Notes: generated from the letters alone by a model not told the origin. A stretch of DNA of 64,000 nt from Notolepis coatsorum (GCA_963971535.1 OZ020591.1:14477577-14541576), one strand, 5' to 3'. Positions 19,668 through 31,868 are shown, counted from the first letter of the stretch. A program made the numbers and translations.

Positions 19668-21122
19668 TAGGGGACCCTGATGTAAACAAGACGAAAGTCT
19701 TTCTCTGGTCTGATTGATTGATTGATTGAACACTTTATTAACAGATTGCAGAATGGGTACAGTACAGTACAGCTCAATACATACAATTGCTAAGGGGATG
19801 CAGACCAGAGAAAGACTTTCGTCTTGTTTACATCAGGGTCCCCCATTTTGAATTCATCATAACATATATGACACACACGACATACAGATAGACAGTACTG
19901 CTACATCTATACATTTATGACATACCAGATTTGCAAATACAGTACTGTTTGTGGTACAAAAAGAGTCCAGAAAAGAGAGTATATACATTTGACGTAGAAA
20001 CTGTACATTGGAGGAGGTTGGGTAGGTGGGGTGGGGTTGGGCGGGTGGGGGGGAACTGTACATTGGAGGTGGTTGGGTGGGTGGGGTGGGGGGGGGGGGG
20101 GGGGGGTTGTGTAGGGGGTGGGTGGGGGACACTGTAACACTGTACATTGGAATATTGACAAAACCATACTTGGTCATTTACTGTACATTGGAGGGGGTTG
20201 GGTTAGGACATTTGCAGGGGCTAGTTTCGAATTGCAGTCTCCCGTAGGTGTTCTTTGAGAGTGTTTTTAAAAGTGGGTAGTGATTCACATTCCTTTACAG
20301 CTTTGGGTAGGGCATTCCACATTGATGTGGCATAATTTGAGAAACGTGTTTAGTCCCTTGTTTGAGCCGAATCTGGGTTTAACATGATTTGTGGAGCTCC
20401 CTCTGGTGTTGTGATCGTGGTATTCACTGACCTTTGGGAAGTATTTTGACATGTACATGGGTACCTTGGTCGTGTAGTGTATCTTGTAGACCAGGCCCAT
20501 TGCAAGTTGCTGTACTCTGTCGTCTACTCTAAGCCATCCTAGGTTGTCAAAGTGGGCAGGGGTGAGGTGGGTTCTAGGAGTAAGGTCAAGCAGTAGTCTG
20601 ACCAGTTTGTTTTGAGATGTTTGTAATTTTGTTTTTAGCGCCTTTGAGGTGCTTTGGTACCATGAGGTGCAAGCATAGTCGTAGTACCCTTGAATGAGTG
20701 CTCCTGCCAGAGTCTTCAGGGTATTCTTGTTTACCAGTGAGGAGATCCGGTACAAGAATTGAGTTCGTTGGTTGACTTTTTTTATTACATTGGATGCCAT
20801 TTTGTCACAGGAACGATTAGCTTCTAGGATGGAACCCAGGTAGGTAAGTTCATCTTTCCTTGTGACAATATTGTCACCCACTGTAACTGAGAAGCCGTCG
20901 GTCTTGCTGAGTTTGTTATTTGAACCGAAGAGAATGGACTCTGTTTTGCCCATGTGTAATGATAGTTTGTTATCAGCGAGCCATATGCAGATTTTGCCTA
21001 GTTCCGAGCTGAGGGTTTTTTCAACCTGTAACTTGTTCTGCATCCCCTTAACAATTATTTGTATTGAGCCGTACTGTATTGTACCCATTCTGCAATCTGT
21101 TATATACAGTTTTCAATCAATC
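19668..21122 (+). mobile_element. Short family A LINE 3' end, split by an antiparallel family A copy
   Basis: Plus-strand 3' UTR sequence ggggaccctgatgtaaacaa … ctctggtct (19668-19709) resumes at 21039 with gcatccccttaac and ends at 21122 in ttcaatcaatca. The intervening 19710-21038 is a minus-strand copy of the same family. Joined, the two outer pieces form one uninterrupted 3' end. Confidence 0.75.
19710..21038 (-). mobile_element. Family A LINE, 5'-truncated minus-strand copy
   Basis: Tail gattgattgattgattg at 19710, G-rich 3' UTR at 20008-20130, and an RT C-terminal frame at 20285-21088 whose codons up to about 21038 belong to this copy (KICIWLADNKLSLHMGKTES, then FLYRISSLVNKNTLKTLAG). 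It ends at aacttgttct, 5' truncated downstream of the FADD motif. One frameshift lies near 20325 (KLCHINVECPTQ instead of the usual YATxMWNALPK). Confidence 0.85.
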
Positions 21123-21138
21123 ACTCTGCTTTAGAAAA

Positions 21139-21326
21139 GTTCTGTATCGTATTAGCTCTCGCTCGGCGTCACTCTCTGCACTGTCCTCGCACACGTGCAC
21201 ACGCACTGAATAAAGACCACAATGTACCTTTAATCCCAATATTTGTCTGACCACACCCCTATCAGCTTACCCATATAAGCAGGGGTGGGGCCACCCACTC
21301 GCCTCCTTCTCGCTTTCACCACAAGG
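21139..21326 (+). repeat. Left inverted terminal repeat of DIRS-type element
   Basis: Starts gttctgtatcgtattagctc and shares with the right ITR the inverted block from ggcgtcactctctgcactgt to caccacaagg. That block includes gaataaagacc and a TATA-like catataagcagggg. Its outer 26 bp recur inverted at 25933-25958. Confidence 0.85.
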
Positions 21327-24300
21327 AAGTGCCTCGGTAGATCCCCACACTTGAAGTGATGTGATGGTAGGAGAAGAGTTGGAAAGCAAGGATAATTTGA
21401 CATCATATCTTTATTTTCTCTCTCACTATTTTCGAGAAAATACGGCGATATTGTCTTCGAACTGGAGTGTCTGGAAGATGATGATCATTCTAAAAATCCT
21501 CCACCGGTTTTCGTATTGGGAGTTCGCGCCGCTACATGCTTTTCCAACTGCAGTCCTTGCTGTGTGCTGGTTGCGGTAAAGGCACAGCTGGGCTGTAGGA
21601 CGCGCCGCTGTTGTGAGAAGCGGTGGGTTCCTGGTTTTGGTGAGTTATGTTTGCTGGCAGGCTCCACTTGTCTGTTAGTGCTATGGGGGCTAATTGACAA
21701 TGTTTATGAAAACCGGCCCCAGGCTAGGGTCCTTTGTTCAGCCTCTTAGGCGACAGAAGACCTTGGTCTGAAGCCCATTATAGTTTTAACTAGTGGGCCG
21801 CGACCATTAACACTGGTGATCCCTGTGTTTTCTGTTCTCTGTCACCGTGTAGCCCCTTCTTTCATATCCAAATGAGAGTATTCCTTCACGAGGAGATATG
21901 GGCATAGATGTTCGATAGCGGAAGATCTATGTTCAAGTCAGCTACACAGGCCAGTTTGGGTATTGTGCTGGCTCCGTTGGGTGTTGGTAAAATCACCGTT
22001 GTAAAGCTGTGTTGACATCTTGTTTCTCTTTTCTCTTAAAAAGTGAGGAGGGTTTCAGAACGGTGGCCTGTCTGTTAGCTGCGGCGCTAGCCTGCTGTGA
22101 TCACTAGGAAACGTTAGCTTGCTGCTATCGGCCAAGGCCCAGCGCGGGGTAGCTCCGGCTCCTCGCGCGCCGCCGCGAGCTCCCCTCTGGTCGCGTGCGC
22201 CGTTCACTCTGCGTCTCGCGGGCAGGGGCAGTAGCGACCGACGGTTGGAGCGGCCGTTAGCTTAATGCTACTCTGTTGAACGTGCTTTGATTATAACATG
22301 TTTTAAACACTCTTGACTACGACGTCATCTTTGACAGAGGATGTTTGTCGAACCTGCCCTGGGCCAGGACGGCAAAGCCTGCGTCAACAAAGGGGACCGT
22401 AGCGACGGGTTGGAGCGGCGACGCTGCCCAGATCGAACAACACAGGACGGCTGTGTTTTCTACGGTGTCTTGAGACTGCACTTCGTTGATCTACGCTCCG
22501 GGTAGGACAAGGTTTGGCCAGACCTTATACACGTCTTCTGGCTTTACCTTCTAAATGTTTTGTAAATAACGATGTTTTCCAAAAACGTGTGTTGCTGCAA
22601 TACATTTAGGATACGACGCGAGTTATGTGTGAATTGTCTTGTCACTGGTAATTAGCTTCTCCGTGCAAATCGGGTTGTTGTTACAGATGTGAAAATGATC
22701 TGGTTGTTGTGTGAGAAACATCATGTGTTTATATGTACCGTGTACTCACAACTAAGGGGGTTAACTAACCTATGAAGCTATGCTTAGTGACAAATGAGTA
22801 AATAATGGTTCTTTTCTCAGCCTGTAATGACAGGCTGAGAAATGTGTTCTAATATGTGTTCACATATTAACAGGTTTTCCTGTTTTAACTGGCCGTATTA
22901 AGGGTAAAGTAGGAGGATTGTGTTTTTCCCCCCGGTTCCCTGGGGACTTCTTCATCCTCCTATCAGAGTGGACATGTTGTTGCACTACATTGTGTCAATG
23001 TGTGGTAGGGATACGATGTAACCCTTAGCTTGATTGCTGAGGTTGTGCTAAATCTGCTGGAGAACCTTTATTTTCCTAAAAGAAAAGATTGTTGGTCGCT
23101 TTCGTGTGTGCTTGGCAAGGCCTGTGGCCGATACTAATCGAGAATTATGTATTCTCTCATTATGAAAAACGGCGTTCCTCTGTAGAGTGTTTTTGCCATT
23201 TTTTGTAGGTGATGATGGGTTGTGTGTGTCATGTGACCTACAACTGGGTTGGACTGGCCACAGAAGCACATGTGTAAGTTTGGACCGGGGCTCTTAGAGA
23301 GCCCTCTCTATTCTGTGTTTTTTCCTTAGTAAAAATCAGATAGCAGGTTAGCTCATGCGCTGTGTGAAGCTGTCAAATGCTTCATAGAGCTGACTATGAC
23401 TGTGTCATACTCTCTTTTTGTCATTACATCGTATCATGGGTGTGGGGTCGTACAGGGGTGAACTGGTAACCTTTCCTCTCCCCCTTTTTTCTGTTGGTCA
23501 GGGGTACACCCCCTGTCCTTCAAGGTTCCTGTCACGTTGCGGTTCGGCACGTTACGGGGTGAGGGGGGGGGGGGGAGTTTCCTGGTCCCACGGCCTGGAA
23601 TATTGGGCGTGTGCACCGCAAAAATTCCCCCGCCATAGAGTACGTCACCGTGCGCGTCTCTGTTGGTAGGACTTCCGTGTGCTGTTCAGGTCCATGTGAT
23701 GGATCTGTTTTCGGGGGGTGGTCAGGGCTCCTCCTCACCAAGCACCTATTCGGGCCTTCTGTGAGTTCGGACTCCTCCTTCCATGTGAGGGAGCCTCCTT
23801 CAGAGTACAGAGCCTCCTCCTCAGATTGTCAAGGTGAGTGGAACCTCTAGAAGGTGTCCTATTCTATTGTGTATGTATTCGATTCAATTCGATTATTGAG
23901 TGTGTATGGGTTCAGTGCCTCTTCCCCGGAGAGCCCTAAAACCAATTTTTTACATGGCTCAAGGTGCAATATATTCTTTTCAATCTGTACAGCTCGCGTG
24001 GGAAGTCTCTCTGGGGATTCCCGTCTCCTTCCTATGGGAGGGTGGTGGGATGTAAAGATGTGAAAATGTTTTACCCCCGGCTGTGTAGACTGGGCTACAT
24101 ACTGTTGGTGCTTCCTTCTTTTCTATTAAAAAAGAGTTGGAGTTAGGAAGTGTCACACCCTTCTTGTCGTTCCCCTGGGCGCCTTGAGGATTCAATGACA
24201 GGTCTAAATAGCCTGTTCATTGATGTGGGTGTGTCCCGACGCACGTATAGTGCTAGCTCGCTGTAAACAGGCGACTGACTGGCACGCCTTGGTTGCTTGA

Positions 24301-24774
24301 GGTTAAAACAGCGTTTTTATAAAGCAACTGGGATGGAGGTTTTTCCTCTTCCGACGACCACATCCCACGACCTCGGTTGGTTATCGACGGATTCTCGTTC
24401 ATGTCTGGGGGATGATGACGGAATGGATCTGAACATATGTAGAGGGGTCTCACGCCCTGGGGGTGGGCCACCGGGCGCGGTTCGCCCAAACGTCTGGGTG
24501 GCGCCTTCTTTTCATGTTAAGATCAACACGCATATCTGCCCTTTCTCCTGGAGTAGGCATGTCGGCGTGGTTAGGGCACGGGACTGGTTCTGGTCACGCT
24601 GGTCCGGATCAGTTGAACCCGTTGTCCGCCGGGGATGCAGATCTGCTGTTCTGGTACCCTGAGGGACTTGGGCTTTTTTCAGGGGGAAAAATGCCAGGTC
24701 AGTCCGGGTGTCACAGGGTTAAGCGCTATGGAGACCCTGGTTGGGTAAATTTTTTACTCAGCACTGTCGTAATG

Positions 24775-24894
24775 GCTTACGGCCATGCCAACCTGTACAC
24801 GCTCGATCTCGTCGGATCTCGGCCGCTACACAGGTTGGTCCTGGTTAGTACTTGGTTGGGAGACCGCCTGGGAATACCTAGTACGGTGTGCTTG
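24775..24894 (+). rRNA. 5S rRNA-like sequence (likely pseudogene or captured copy)
   Basis: 120 bp resembling vertebrate 5S rRNA from end to end: gcttacggccatgccaacct, ctcgatctcgtcggatctcg, cctggttagtacttgg and gggagaccgcctgggaatac. The Box C/intermediate region is well kept, but the Box A region (cgctacacaggttgg) differs at several positions from the usual aagctaagcaggg. A T-run lies 17 bp downstream (24912-24916). It is inside the DIRS-type element. A second, ~18-nt similarity to the 5S 5' end (gcttacggccatgct) is at 25338-25352. Confidence 0.75.
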
Positions 24895-25932
24895 GGGCTG
24901 GTTCTCCATTCTTTTTCGCTCTTCTCTCACGCATGGCGAAGAGGGGCCTGTTGGGGTGGTCTTTGACCTCCTCTGGTGACCCTGTGCTTCCCGTATCGCC
25001 AGGCCCGGTCCGAAGTAATGTTTCGTCGACCCGTAGGCCTGGGTTAACCCTTTTTTGAAAACTGAAACACTTGTATTGCGGTATAGCCGGTGTATATCCG
25101 CAGGTGTGTTTTGGAGTTTTTTCTTGAGGGGTTATAGGAACAACCACCGCATTGGGTAACACCAAGGTGGTTGATTCCCTGGTGTGTTGGAGCAGTGTCA
25201 ACTCCCGGGTTCACCGGTTGAGGGTGCCCCTGCACGTTCATGACGTCTGCCAATCGTGTCAGCCTTCTCTGCCTCAACCCCTCTGGGTGGGGGTTTTTAA
25301 ATGCTGCCTGCTTCCGTTGGTTAACCTTTTTTGTGTGCTTACGGCCATGCTGACTGCCTGTTCTGCAGGGTCAGTGTGCCAGGCGGTGTACTATTGGGGG
25401 GACATGGCCCGCTCGGCTGAGGGGCCTTTGTCCGAATACGCTGGCGATGTGGGGGATGGGGTCACTAAGTGCCCACCTGGTGGGGTCTTGATGCTGGCAT
25501 CATGGACTTCTCCGGGCCCCCGTTCCAGGGGGTCCAGTCCCTTTGGTGGGTCTGGGTCTTCCTTCGCGCTCCGCTGCTACGGCCTTGCCACGGGGTTGGG
25601 TTTGCCCTTGACCCCGTGATTCTGGGGGAAGTAACGAGGTTGTTTCCTCCGTTCGTTCCCGGGTGGCATGCGGGTTGTGCGTGTGTGTAGTCGTGGGGTC
25701 AAGCCACGGTCTGCTCACCCTGTGCGTTGAGTTGCTTGAGTGCCTCTTTGCACGGTCGGGTCCGTCGCCCTCCCGTGAAGCCCCCAATAGGGGGGGTGCC
25801 CTCCATTAGGGTGGGTCGGGGGGGCTCGGCCCTCCCTGTTCTGATGGTTGTGGGGGGCTTTCAGCGGGGTGTATTTGTCGGCCGATGGCTCTCGCTCGGC
25901 CTCCCTTTGAGAGAGTGACGCAGAGCGACGCA

Positions 25933-26009
25933 GAGCGAGAGCTAATACGATACAGAACGTTAGGTTATGGCTATAACCAAGTTCTGTTAGTATAGCGACG
26001 CTCGGCGTC
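25933..26009. repeat. Internal complementary region (ICR) of DIRS-type element
   Basis: 25933-25958 (gagcgagagctaatacgata plus cagaac) is the exact complement of the left end 21139-21164. 25956-26009 is the exact complement of the right end 26194-26247. They join at aac|gtt. In DIRS elements this region templates completion of the circular DNA intermediate. Confidence 0.8.
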
Positions 26010-26035
26010 CGACGCCGCTGCAGCCCTTGATCTCG

Positions 26036-26247
26036 CCTTGTGGTGAAAGCTTGGGAAGGAGGCAAGTGGGTGGCCCCACCCCTGCTTATATGGGTAAGCT
26101 GATAGGGGTGTGGTCAGACAAATATTGGGATTAAAGGTACATTGTGGTCTTTATTCAGTGCGTGTGCACGTGTGCGAGGACAGTGCAGAGAGTGACGCCG
26201 AGCGTCGCTATACTAACAGAACTTGGTTATAGCCATAACCTAACGTT
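26036..26247 (-). repeat. Right inverted terminal repeat of DIRS-type element
   Basis: Inverted copy of the left ITR over ccttgtggtgaaagc … cagtgcagagagtgac, with a 54-bp outer extension (gacgccgagcgtcgctatac … cctaacgtt) that is repeated inverted in the ICR. The right ITR being longer than the left matches DIRS organisation. Confidence 0.8.
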
Positions 26248-26392
26248 AACATGAGTTATTTCTCGAAATACGTCCAGCGGAGGGCAGTAATGTGCCATAC
26301 TGCCGGACATTTCAAAGACGAAGAAGAGCTTCCTCCAGTGAGTCTGGTCCTGCTGCTGCTGCTGCTGCTGCTCCTCGGTCCTGATCGTGTCT
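26248..26392. other. Short unassigned stretch with (CTG)8
   Basis: Between the DIRS-type element and a LINE remnant. Contains ctgctgctgctgctgctgct at 26349-26372. No gene recognised. Confidence 0.4.
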
Positions 26393-26910
26393 CTAGTGGG
26401 ACTGACATCTGAGCCCCGTCCTCCTGGTGAGAGCAGCAAAGGCCCTGTCGCCCCAGGTCCGGAGCTTGGTTGTGGGAGGTGTTAGGAGGTTGGCATCTGC
26501 AGACCTAAGGCGACAGGGTGGGCGTGTGATGGTGGACAGGTAGGGAAGGGCAAGGTTGTTGAGGGCTTTAAATGTGATGAGAAGTATTTTAAATTGTATC
26601 CTGTATTTGATTGGAAGCCAGTGGAGGTCGTGGAGGACAGGGGTGATGTGATCAGAGTGACGGGTGGAGGTGAGCATGCGGGCAGCAGAGTTTTGGACAT
26701 ATTGGAGTTTATTGAGGATAGTGTTTGGTGAGCCGTAGAGCTATGAACTATGGCTAAAAACCCAATGAAATAAAATAATAATAAATAATATTATGCTTCT
26801 TAGCAGATTTCTTAGCTTAACATAACAGACCTTTGGGAGAAGTTTGGGGGAACTAATGGGATAACTGGGGTTGCAACAAACGTGCAACTAGGGCTAAAAA
26901 CCCAATGAAA

Positions 26911-27163
<253 letters not shown>

Positions 27164-27219
27164 ATGCTTCTTTGCAGACTTCTTAGCTTAACATAACAGA
27201 CCTAAGTTTGGGGGAACTA

Positions 27220-27549
<330 letters not shown>

Positions 27550-27640
27550 CTACCGTAGAGGATGCTGTTACAGTAATCCAGTCTTGATGAAATTAATGCA
27601 TGAACCAGTGTTTCAGCAGCGGAGAGTGATAGGGAGGGGT

Positions 27641-27733
27641 GGTTTAGACATTTATAGGGGCCAGTTTCGAATTGCAGTCTCCCATAGGTGCTCTTTGAGA
27701 GTGGTTTTGAAAGTGGGTAGTGATTCACATTGC
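27641..27733 (-). mobile_element. Family A LINE fragment
   Basis: 93-bp fragment, ggggtggtttagacatttat … gtgattcacattgc, matching the stop-codon region and C-terminal codons of the family A RT (as at 20205-20293). Confidence 0.75.
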
Positions 27734-27907
27734 TAGCATTGAACGTGCTCCTTCTGTCAGACATTATAATAATGCAGGACCTGTCACAGAGGTCTTTATT
27801 CGGCATGCAAAGACACTCAATGTTTTAGCGGCACACACAGTGGTTAGTTTTTTTAGGATTGCATTGCATTGTCTTTTTAGGATCGTCGATGCGATACTCC
27901 TCTGCGC
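27734..27907. other. Unassigned sequence
   Basis: No gene, terminal repeat or tandem structure seen between a family A fragment and a SINE. Confidence 0.4.
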
Positions 27908-28258
27908 TTAACCCATCCCATCGTCCTTCCCCCCAAGGGCAGCCGGGAGCAGACGAGAGCTGTGGGGTGAGCCATGCCCAGGGACCATCCAAGTGCTCCT
28001 GCCCATCTTCGTCAAGGACGCCACAGCGTTAGCGATCTGTTGCGCATGTTTTTTCATTGGGTTTCTCTTATTGGGGGGGGCGGGGGGGGGGACCCATGCG
28101 AGCACGGGGGGAGAACATGCAAACTCCACACAGAGGGGCCTGGGAGATACCCACCTGGGTACCTGGCAACCCGGTAACCTGGTCCCCAAGCGGGAATCGA
28201 ACCCTGGACCTTCTTGCTGTGAGGCGACAGTGTTACCACTACACCACCGTGCCGCTGT
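27908..28258 (-). mobile_element. tRNA-derived SINE (common fish type)
   Basis: On the minus strand the head reads gcggcacggtggtgtagtgg (A box) and gggttcgattccc (B box, near 28193-28205). The body includes gtggagtttgcatgttctcc and ends near 27908 at the other side. This head-and-body combination is widespread in fish genomes. G-runs at 28073-28090 interrupt the body. Open frames crossing it are not genes. Confidence 0.8.
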
Positions 28259-28305
28259 AACTACAAATATGTTGAATGACAACATGCCAGAGAAATGTGT
28301 GATGG

Positions 28306-28308
28306 TGG

Positions 28309-28378
<70 letters not shown>

Positions 28379-28386
28379 GGTGTTGA
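28306..28386. repeat. (TTG)n microsatellite
   Basis: About 25 TTG triplets, directly followed after ~45 bp by an AAT array. Confidence 0.95.
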
Positions 28387-28427
28387 TATTGATATTATTA
28401 ATGTACATTATTATTATTATTAATATT

Positions 28428-29034
<607 letters not shown>

Positions 29035-29627
29035 TAGCCTAACTACCGGTTTTGATTGATTGATTGAAAAGTTTATTAACAGATTGCAGAATGGGTACAG
29101 TACAGTACAGCTCAATACATACAATTGTTAAGGGGATGCAGACCAGGGCCCCGTTCCCCGTACCTGGTTCAACTAAGTCGATCAAGATGTCATTATCCAG
29201 ATTCAGTTAACCCGATGTTTGAAGCCGGGATTTTCCTGTTCCTCGAAGGTGGATTCAGTCTCGTTAACTCGATTCAGACTTGAGACCCAGGCTAAATGCG
29301 CGCGGCCGCTTCAGTTGAAAAGCCAGCACGTATCGATGGCAGAGATCCTGATTCTCTAACGGCATTGATTGATTAATTGATTTCAAACTTTATTGACAGA
29401 TTGCAATACGGCTCAATCGCCTCGCCGACAAGTTAAATGCGTTATCTAGGCTAATTTTAAGTCCCTCATTACCTCAATCATCAGATTATATTTCTTTAAA
29501 CTTGCCTGCTGGATTGAATAATCAAATGAGATCTTGCTAGCGAAAATAATTAGTTAAACTGTTATACAGAATTACGATACGGCTCTCTTACCCATTGATT
29601 GATGTGTGGTCGATCTTTTACTTATCT

Positions 29628-29695
29628 CCACTGTGGTCTAACGGGTTGTTCTTTTGACTTTCATGCAGACGACCGGGGTTCGAAACCCTAGTCTT
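29628..29695 (+). repeat. tRNA-like segment (A and B boxes)
   Basis: ctgtggtctaacgggttgtt has an A-box-like start and ggttcgaaacc (29678-29688) is a perfect B box; the spacing is about right for a tRNA with a long arm or a SINE head. No convincing acceptor stem. Possibly a degenerate tRNA or SINE head inside the Harbinger-like element. Confidence 0.45.
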
Positions 29696-29859
29696 TTCCT
29701 TCTTTTTGCAATATAGGAATAATTCAATTTGGTGCACGTTGAGAGCTATATAAAGAATGACATCCTCAATGCATGTAGATTTATAATATTTTAACTTAAA
29801 ACCAGGCAACTTTGGCGTATAATCATTAATATTATATTCAAAAAAATTATATTGGAAAC

Positions 29860-29925
29860 ACGGGGTTTCGAACACCGGTCGCTGGGTTGGCAGGGTTGAG
29901 CATTACCACTGCGCCACTGTGCCAG
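29860..29925 (-). repeat. tRNA-like segment on the opposite strand
   Basis: Read on the minus strand: cacagtggcgcagtggtaat (A box) and gtgttcgaaaccc (B box). It converges on the plus-strand tRNA-like segment 165 bp away in the same element. Confidence 0.45.
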
Positions 29926-30866
29926 ATGGGATAAATTCATTGTTTATACATTAATGAACGAGAGACCCGTGTTTAGAATATTCTTTATTTTGAATGAAGT
30001 TTTATTTCTTTATCCTCATTCATTAATGTGACGTCAACGGCTCATTCAATTTCTCAAATCCGTCAAACAGCGCATCTCATCAGACATCTTAATCCCAGTT
30101 ACAATTAAAATAACCACAAAGTCATAATGTGTACATCGCACCGAGCGAGCGCCACGGTATATATAACGTGCATTATTTAGGACAAAGTGAATTTAGTATC
30201 AGCATTTTGGGTCTATTTTACATTTCAAAAGCCCCCTCTGGAAGAATGGAGCACAAAAACGTAATTCAGAATGGTATAATGCAGATCGTAGACTGTGGGA
30301 ATAATTTCAGGAAACGGGCTGTCACTTCTTTGCGGGGGCGTGGCGATGGTTGATCCGGCTAACTTGAACTTAAACCCTGCTTTCGACCAGGCTCAAACTT
30401 TTGGATCTGTTGTCATGGTGATTTGGAAAATCCAGGTACGGGGAGCCGGAAAGTCCGGCTTAAGTCAGACTTCACCGAAAGTTATCCGGCTAACTCAGTT
30501 ATCCAGGTACGGGGAACGGGGCCCAGAGAAAGACTTTCGTCTTGTTTACATCAGGGTCCCCCATTTTCAATTCATCATAACATATATGACATACATGACA
30601 TACAGATAGACAGTACTGCTACATCTATACATTTATGACATATCAGATTTGCAAATACAGTACTGTTTGTGATACAAAAGTGTCCAGAAAAAGAGTGTAT
30701 ATACATTTGGCGTAGAAACTGTACATTGGAGGAGGTTGGGTGGGTGGGGTGGGGTTGGGTGGGTTGGGTGAGGGCTGTACATTGGAGGTGGGGGGGGGGG
30801 GGGTTGGGTAGGGGACACACACACATTTTACACTGTACATTGGAATACTGACATTTGCACTCTGGT

Positions 30867-31371
30867 TGGATGCCAAATGTATTCTGGTTGTACTGTACTT
30901 GTGCTGTATGATGACAATACATTGGAATCGAATCTCATGTCAACGCTAGGGGTTCAGCAGGTGTATTCTGAATGACAAGTATGACAACATCACACACAGT
31001 CGAACTGGAACGCTTTACCAAACATACACTACCAGCATTCATATCTCATACGTTCATCTTCTAATCGCTTAACCATAACCTAACTTACCGGTAAACAACG
31101 TGTCCCAGAGTCCACTCATGTGAACCAATTTCAAAGGAACACGCGCGTTGCGTCATCCTGCTCTTGCTGAGCTCTCACTGAGGGATGGAAAGACGGACTG
31201 CGCTGCCCTCTGCTGGCGCGTGCTGTGCACTACAATGAATCACAGCGTAATAGAAGAAAACCCATCCCATTTGTGATTTGGCGCACAGTCTGTGACGTAT
31301 TGAGAATCATACCGGCGGGATTGTGAAATACCCTGGTATACCGTAATACCGTCATATCGCCCAAGCCTAGT
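30867..31371. other. Unassigned sequence ending in a transposon-like terminus
   Basis: No gene. The right end, accgtaataccgtcatatcg then cccaagccta (31340-31369), read inverted as taggcttgggcgatatgacg, is typical of a family of fish TIR elements, so part of this stretch may be one; no matching left end was found. Confidence 0.35.
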
Positions 31372-31868
31372 TTATAATCTTGTTTTTAGTGCCTTTGAGG
31401 TGCTTTGGTACCATGAGGTGCAAGCATAGTCGTAATACCCTTGAATGAGTGCTCCTGTTAGTCTTCAGGGTATTTTTGTTTACCAGAGAGGAAATCCTGT
31501 ACAAGAATCTTGTTCGTTGGTTGACCTTTTTGATTACATTGGATGCCATCTTGTCACAGGAAAGATTTGCCTCTAGGATGGAACCCAGGTATGTAATTTC
31601 ATCTTTCCTTGTGACAATATTGTCACCCACTGTAACTGAGAAACCGTTGGTCTTGCTGAGTTTGTTATTTGATCCAAAGAGAATGGACTCTGTTTTACCA
31701 AGGTGTAATGATAGTTTATCAGCGAGCCAGGTGCAGATTCTGCCGAGTTCTGAGCTGAGGGTTTGTTCAACCTGTAACTTGTTCTTGTCAGAGACCAGCA
31801 GGGCTGAGTCATCCGCGAACAGGAACAAGTTGCAGTCACAAGCTGATGACATGTCATTTGCATAAATG
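31372..31868 (-). pseudogene. Family A LINE RT fragment
   Basis: The minus frame includes CNLFLFADDSALLVSD with the intact FADD motif, then KLSLHLGKTESILFGSNNKL and FLYRISSLVNKNTLKT. One codon is lost in ADNK (reads ADK), and a frameshift precedes the alanine-leucine block. It belongs with the 3' end at 29043-30866. The 5' side stops at tgacatgtcatttgcataaa. Confidence 0.8.

Larger units (their letters stand above)
21139..26247. mobile_element. DIRS-type element with inverted terminal repeats and internal complementary region; non-coding
   Basis: Left ITR (21139-21326) and right ITR (26036-26247) are inverted copies over about 190-210 bp. An internal region (25933-26009) consists of the complement of the left outer end fused to the complement of the right outer end. 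Inverted repeats plus such an internal complementary region is the diagnostic architecture of DIRS tyrosine-recombinase retrotransposons. The trinucleotide gtt is at the left end, right end and internal junction. The interior (21.3-25.9 kb) has no frame that I recognise as Gag, RT, methyltransferase or recombinase; it is G/T-rich on the plus strand and has a 5S-like block. Confidence 0.7.
29147..30523. mobile_element. PIF/Harbinger-like non-autonomous element, 21-bp perfect TIRs
   Basis: Ends ggccccgttccccgtacctg and caggtacggggaacggggcc form a perfect 21-bp inverted repeat (one more base each inward). The flanking 3-bp duplication is cag, and the undisturbed family A sequence gaccagagaaag confirms the empty site. 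A CWG target duplication is known for some Harbinger families. There is no transposase frame. The interior holds two tRNA-like segments facing each other and a degenerate family A tail (29366-29420). Confidence 0.75.
29043..30866 (-). mobile_element. Family A LINE 3' end split by Harbinger-like element
   Basis: Tail ttgattgattgattg and 3' UTR up to gcagaccag (29146), resuming at 30524-30866 with cagagaaagactttcgtctt and the G-rich 3' UTR. The interruption (29147-30523) is a TIR element with a 3-bp duplication. The RT-coding part of probably the same copy resumes at 31372. Confidence 0.8.

Noticed and set aside
24463-24966. 167-codon plus frame overlapping the 5S-like sequence
   Set aside because: It reads through a structural RNA sequence in a G/T-rich region; no domain recognised.
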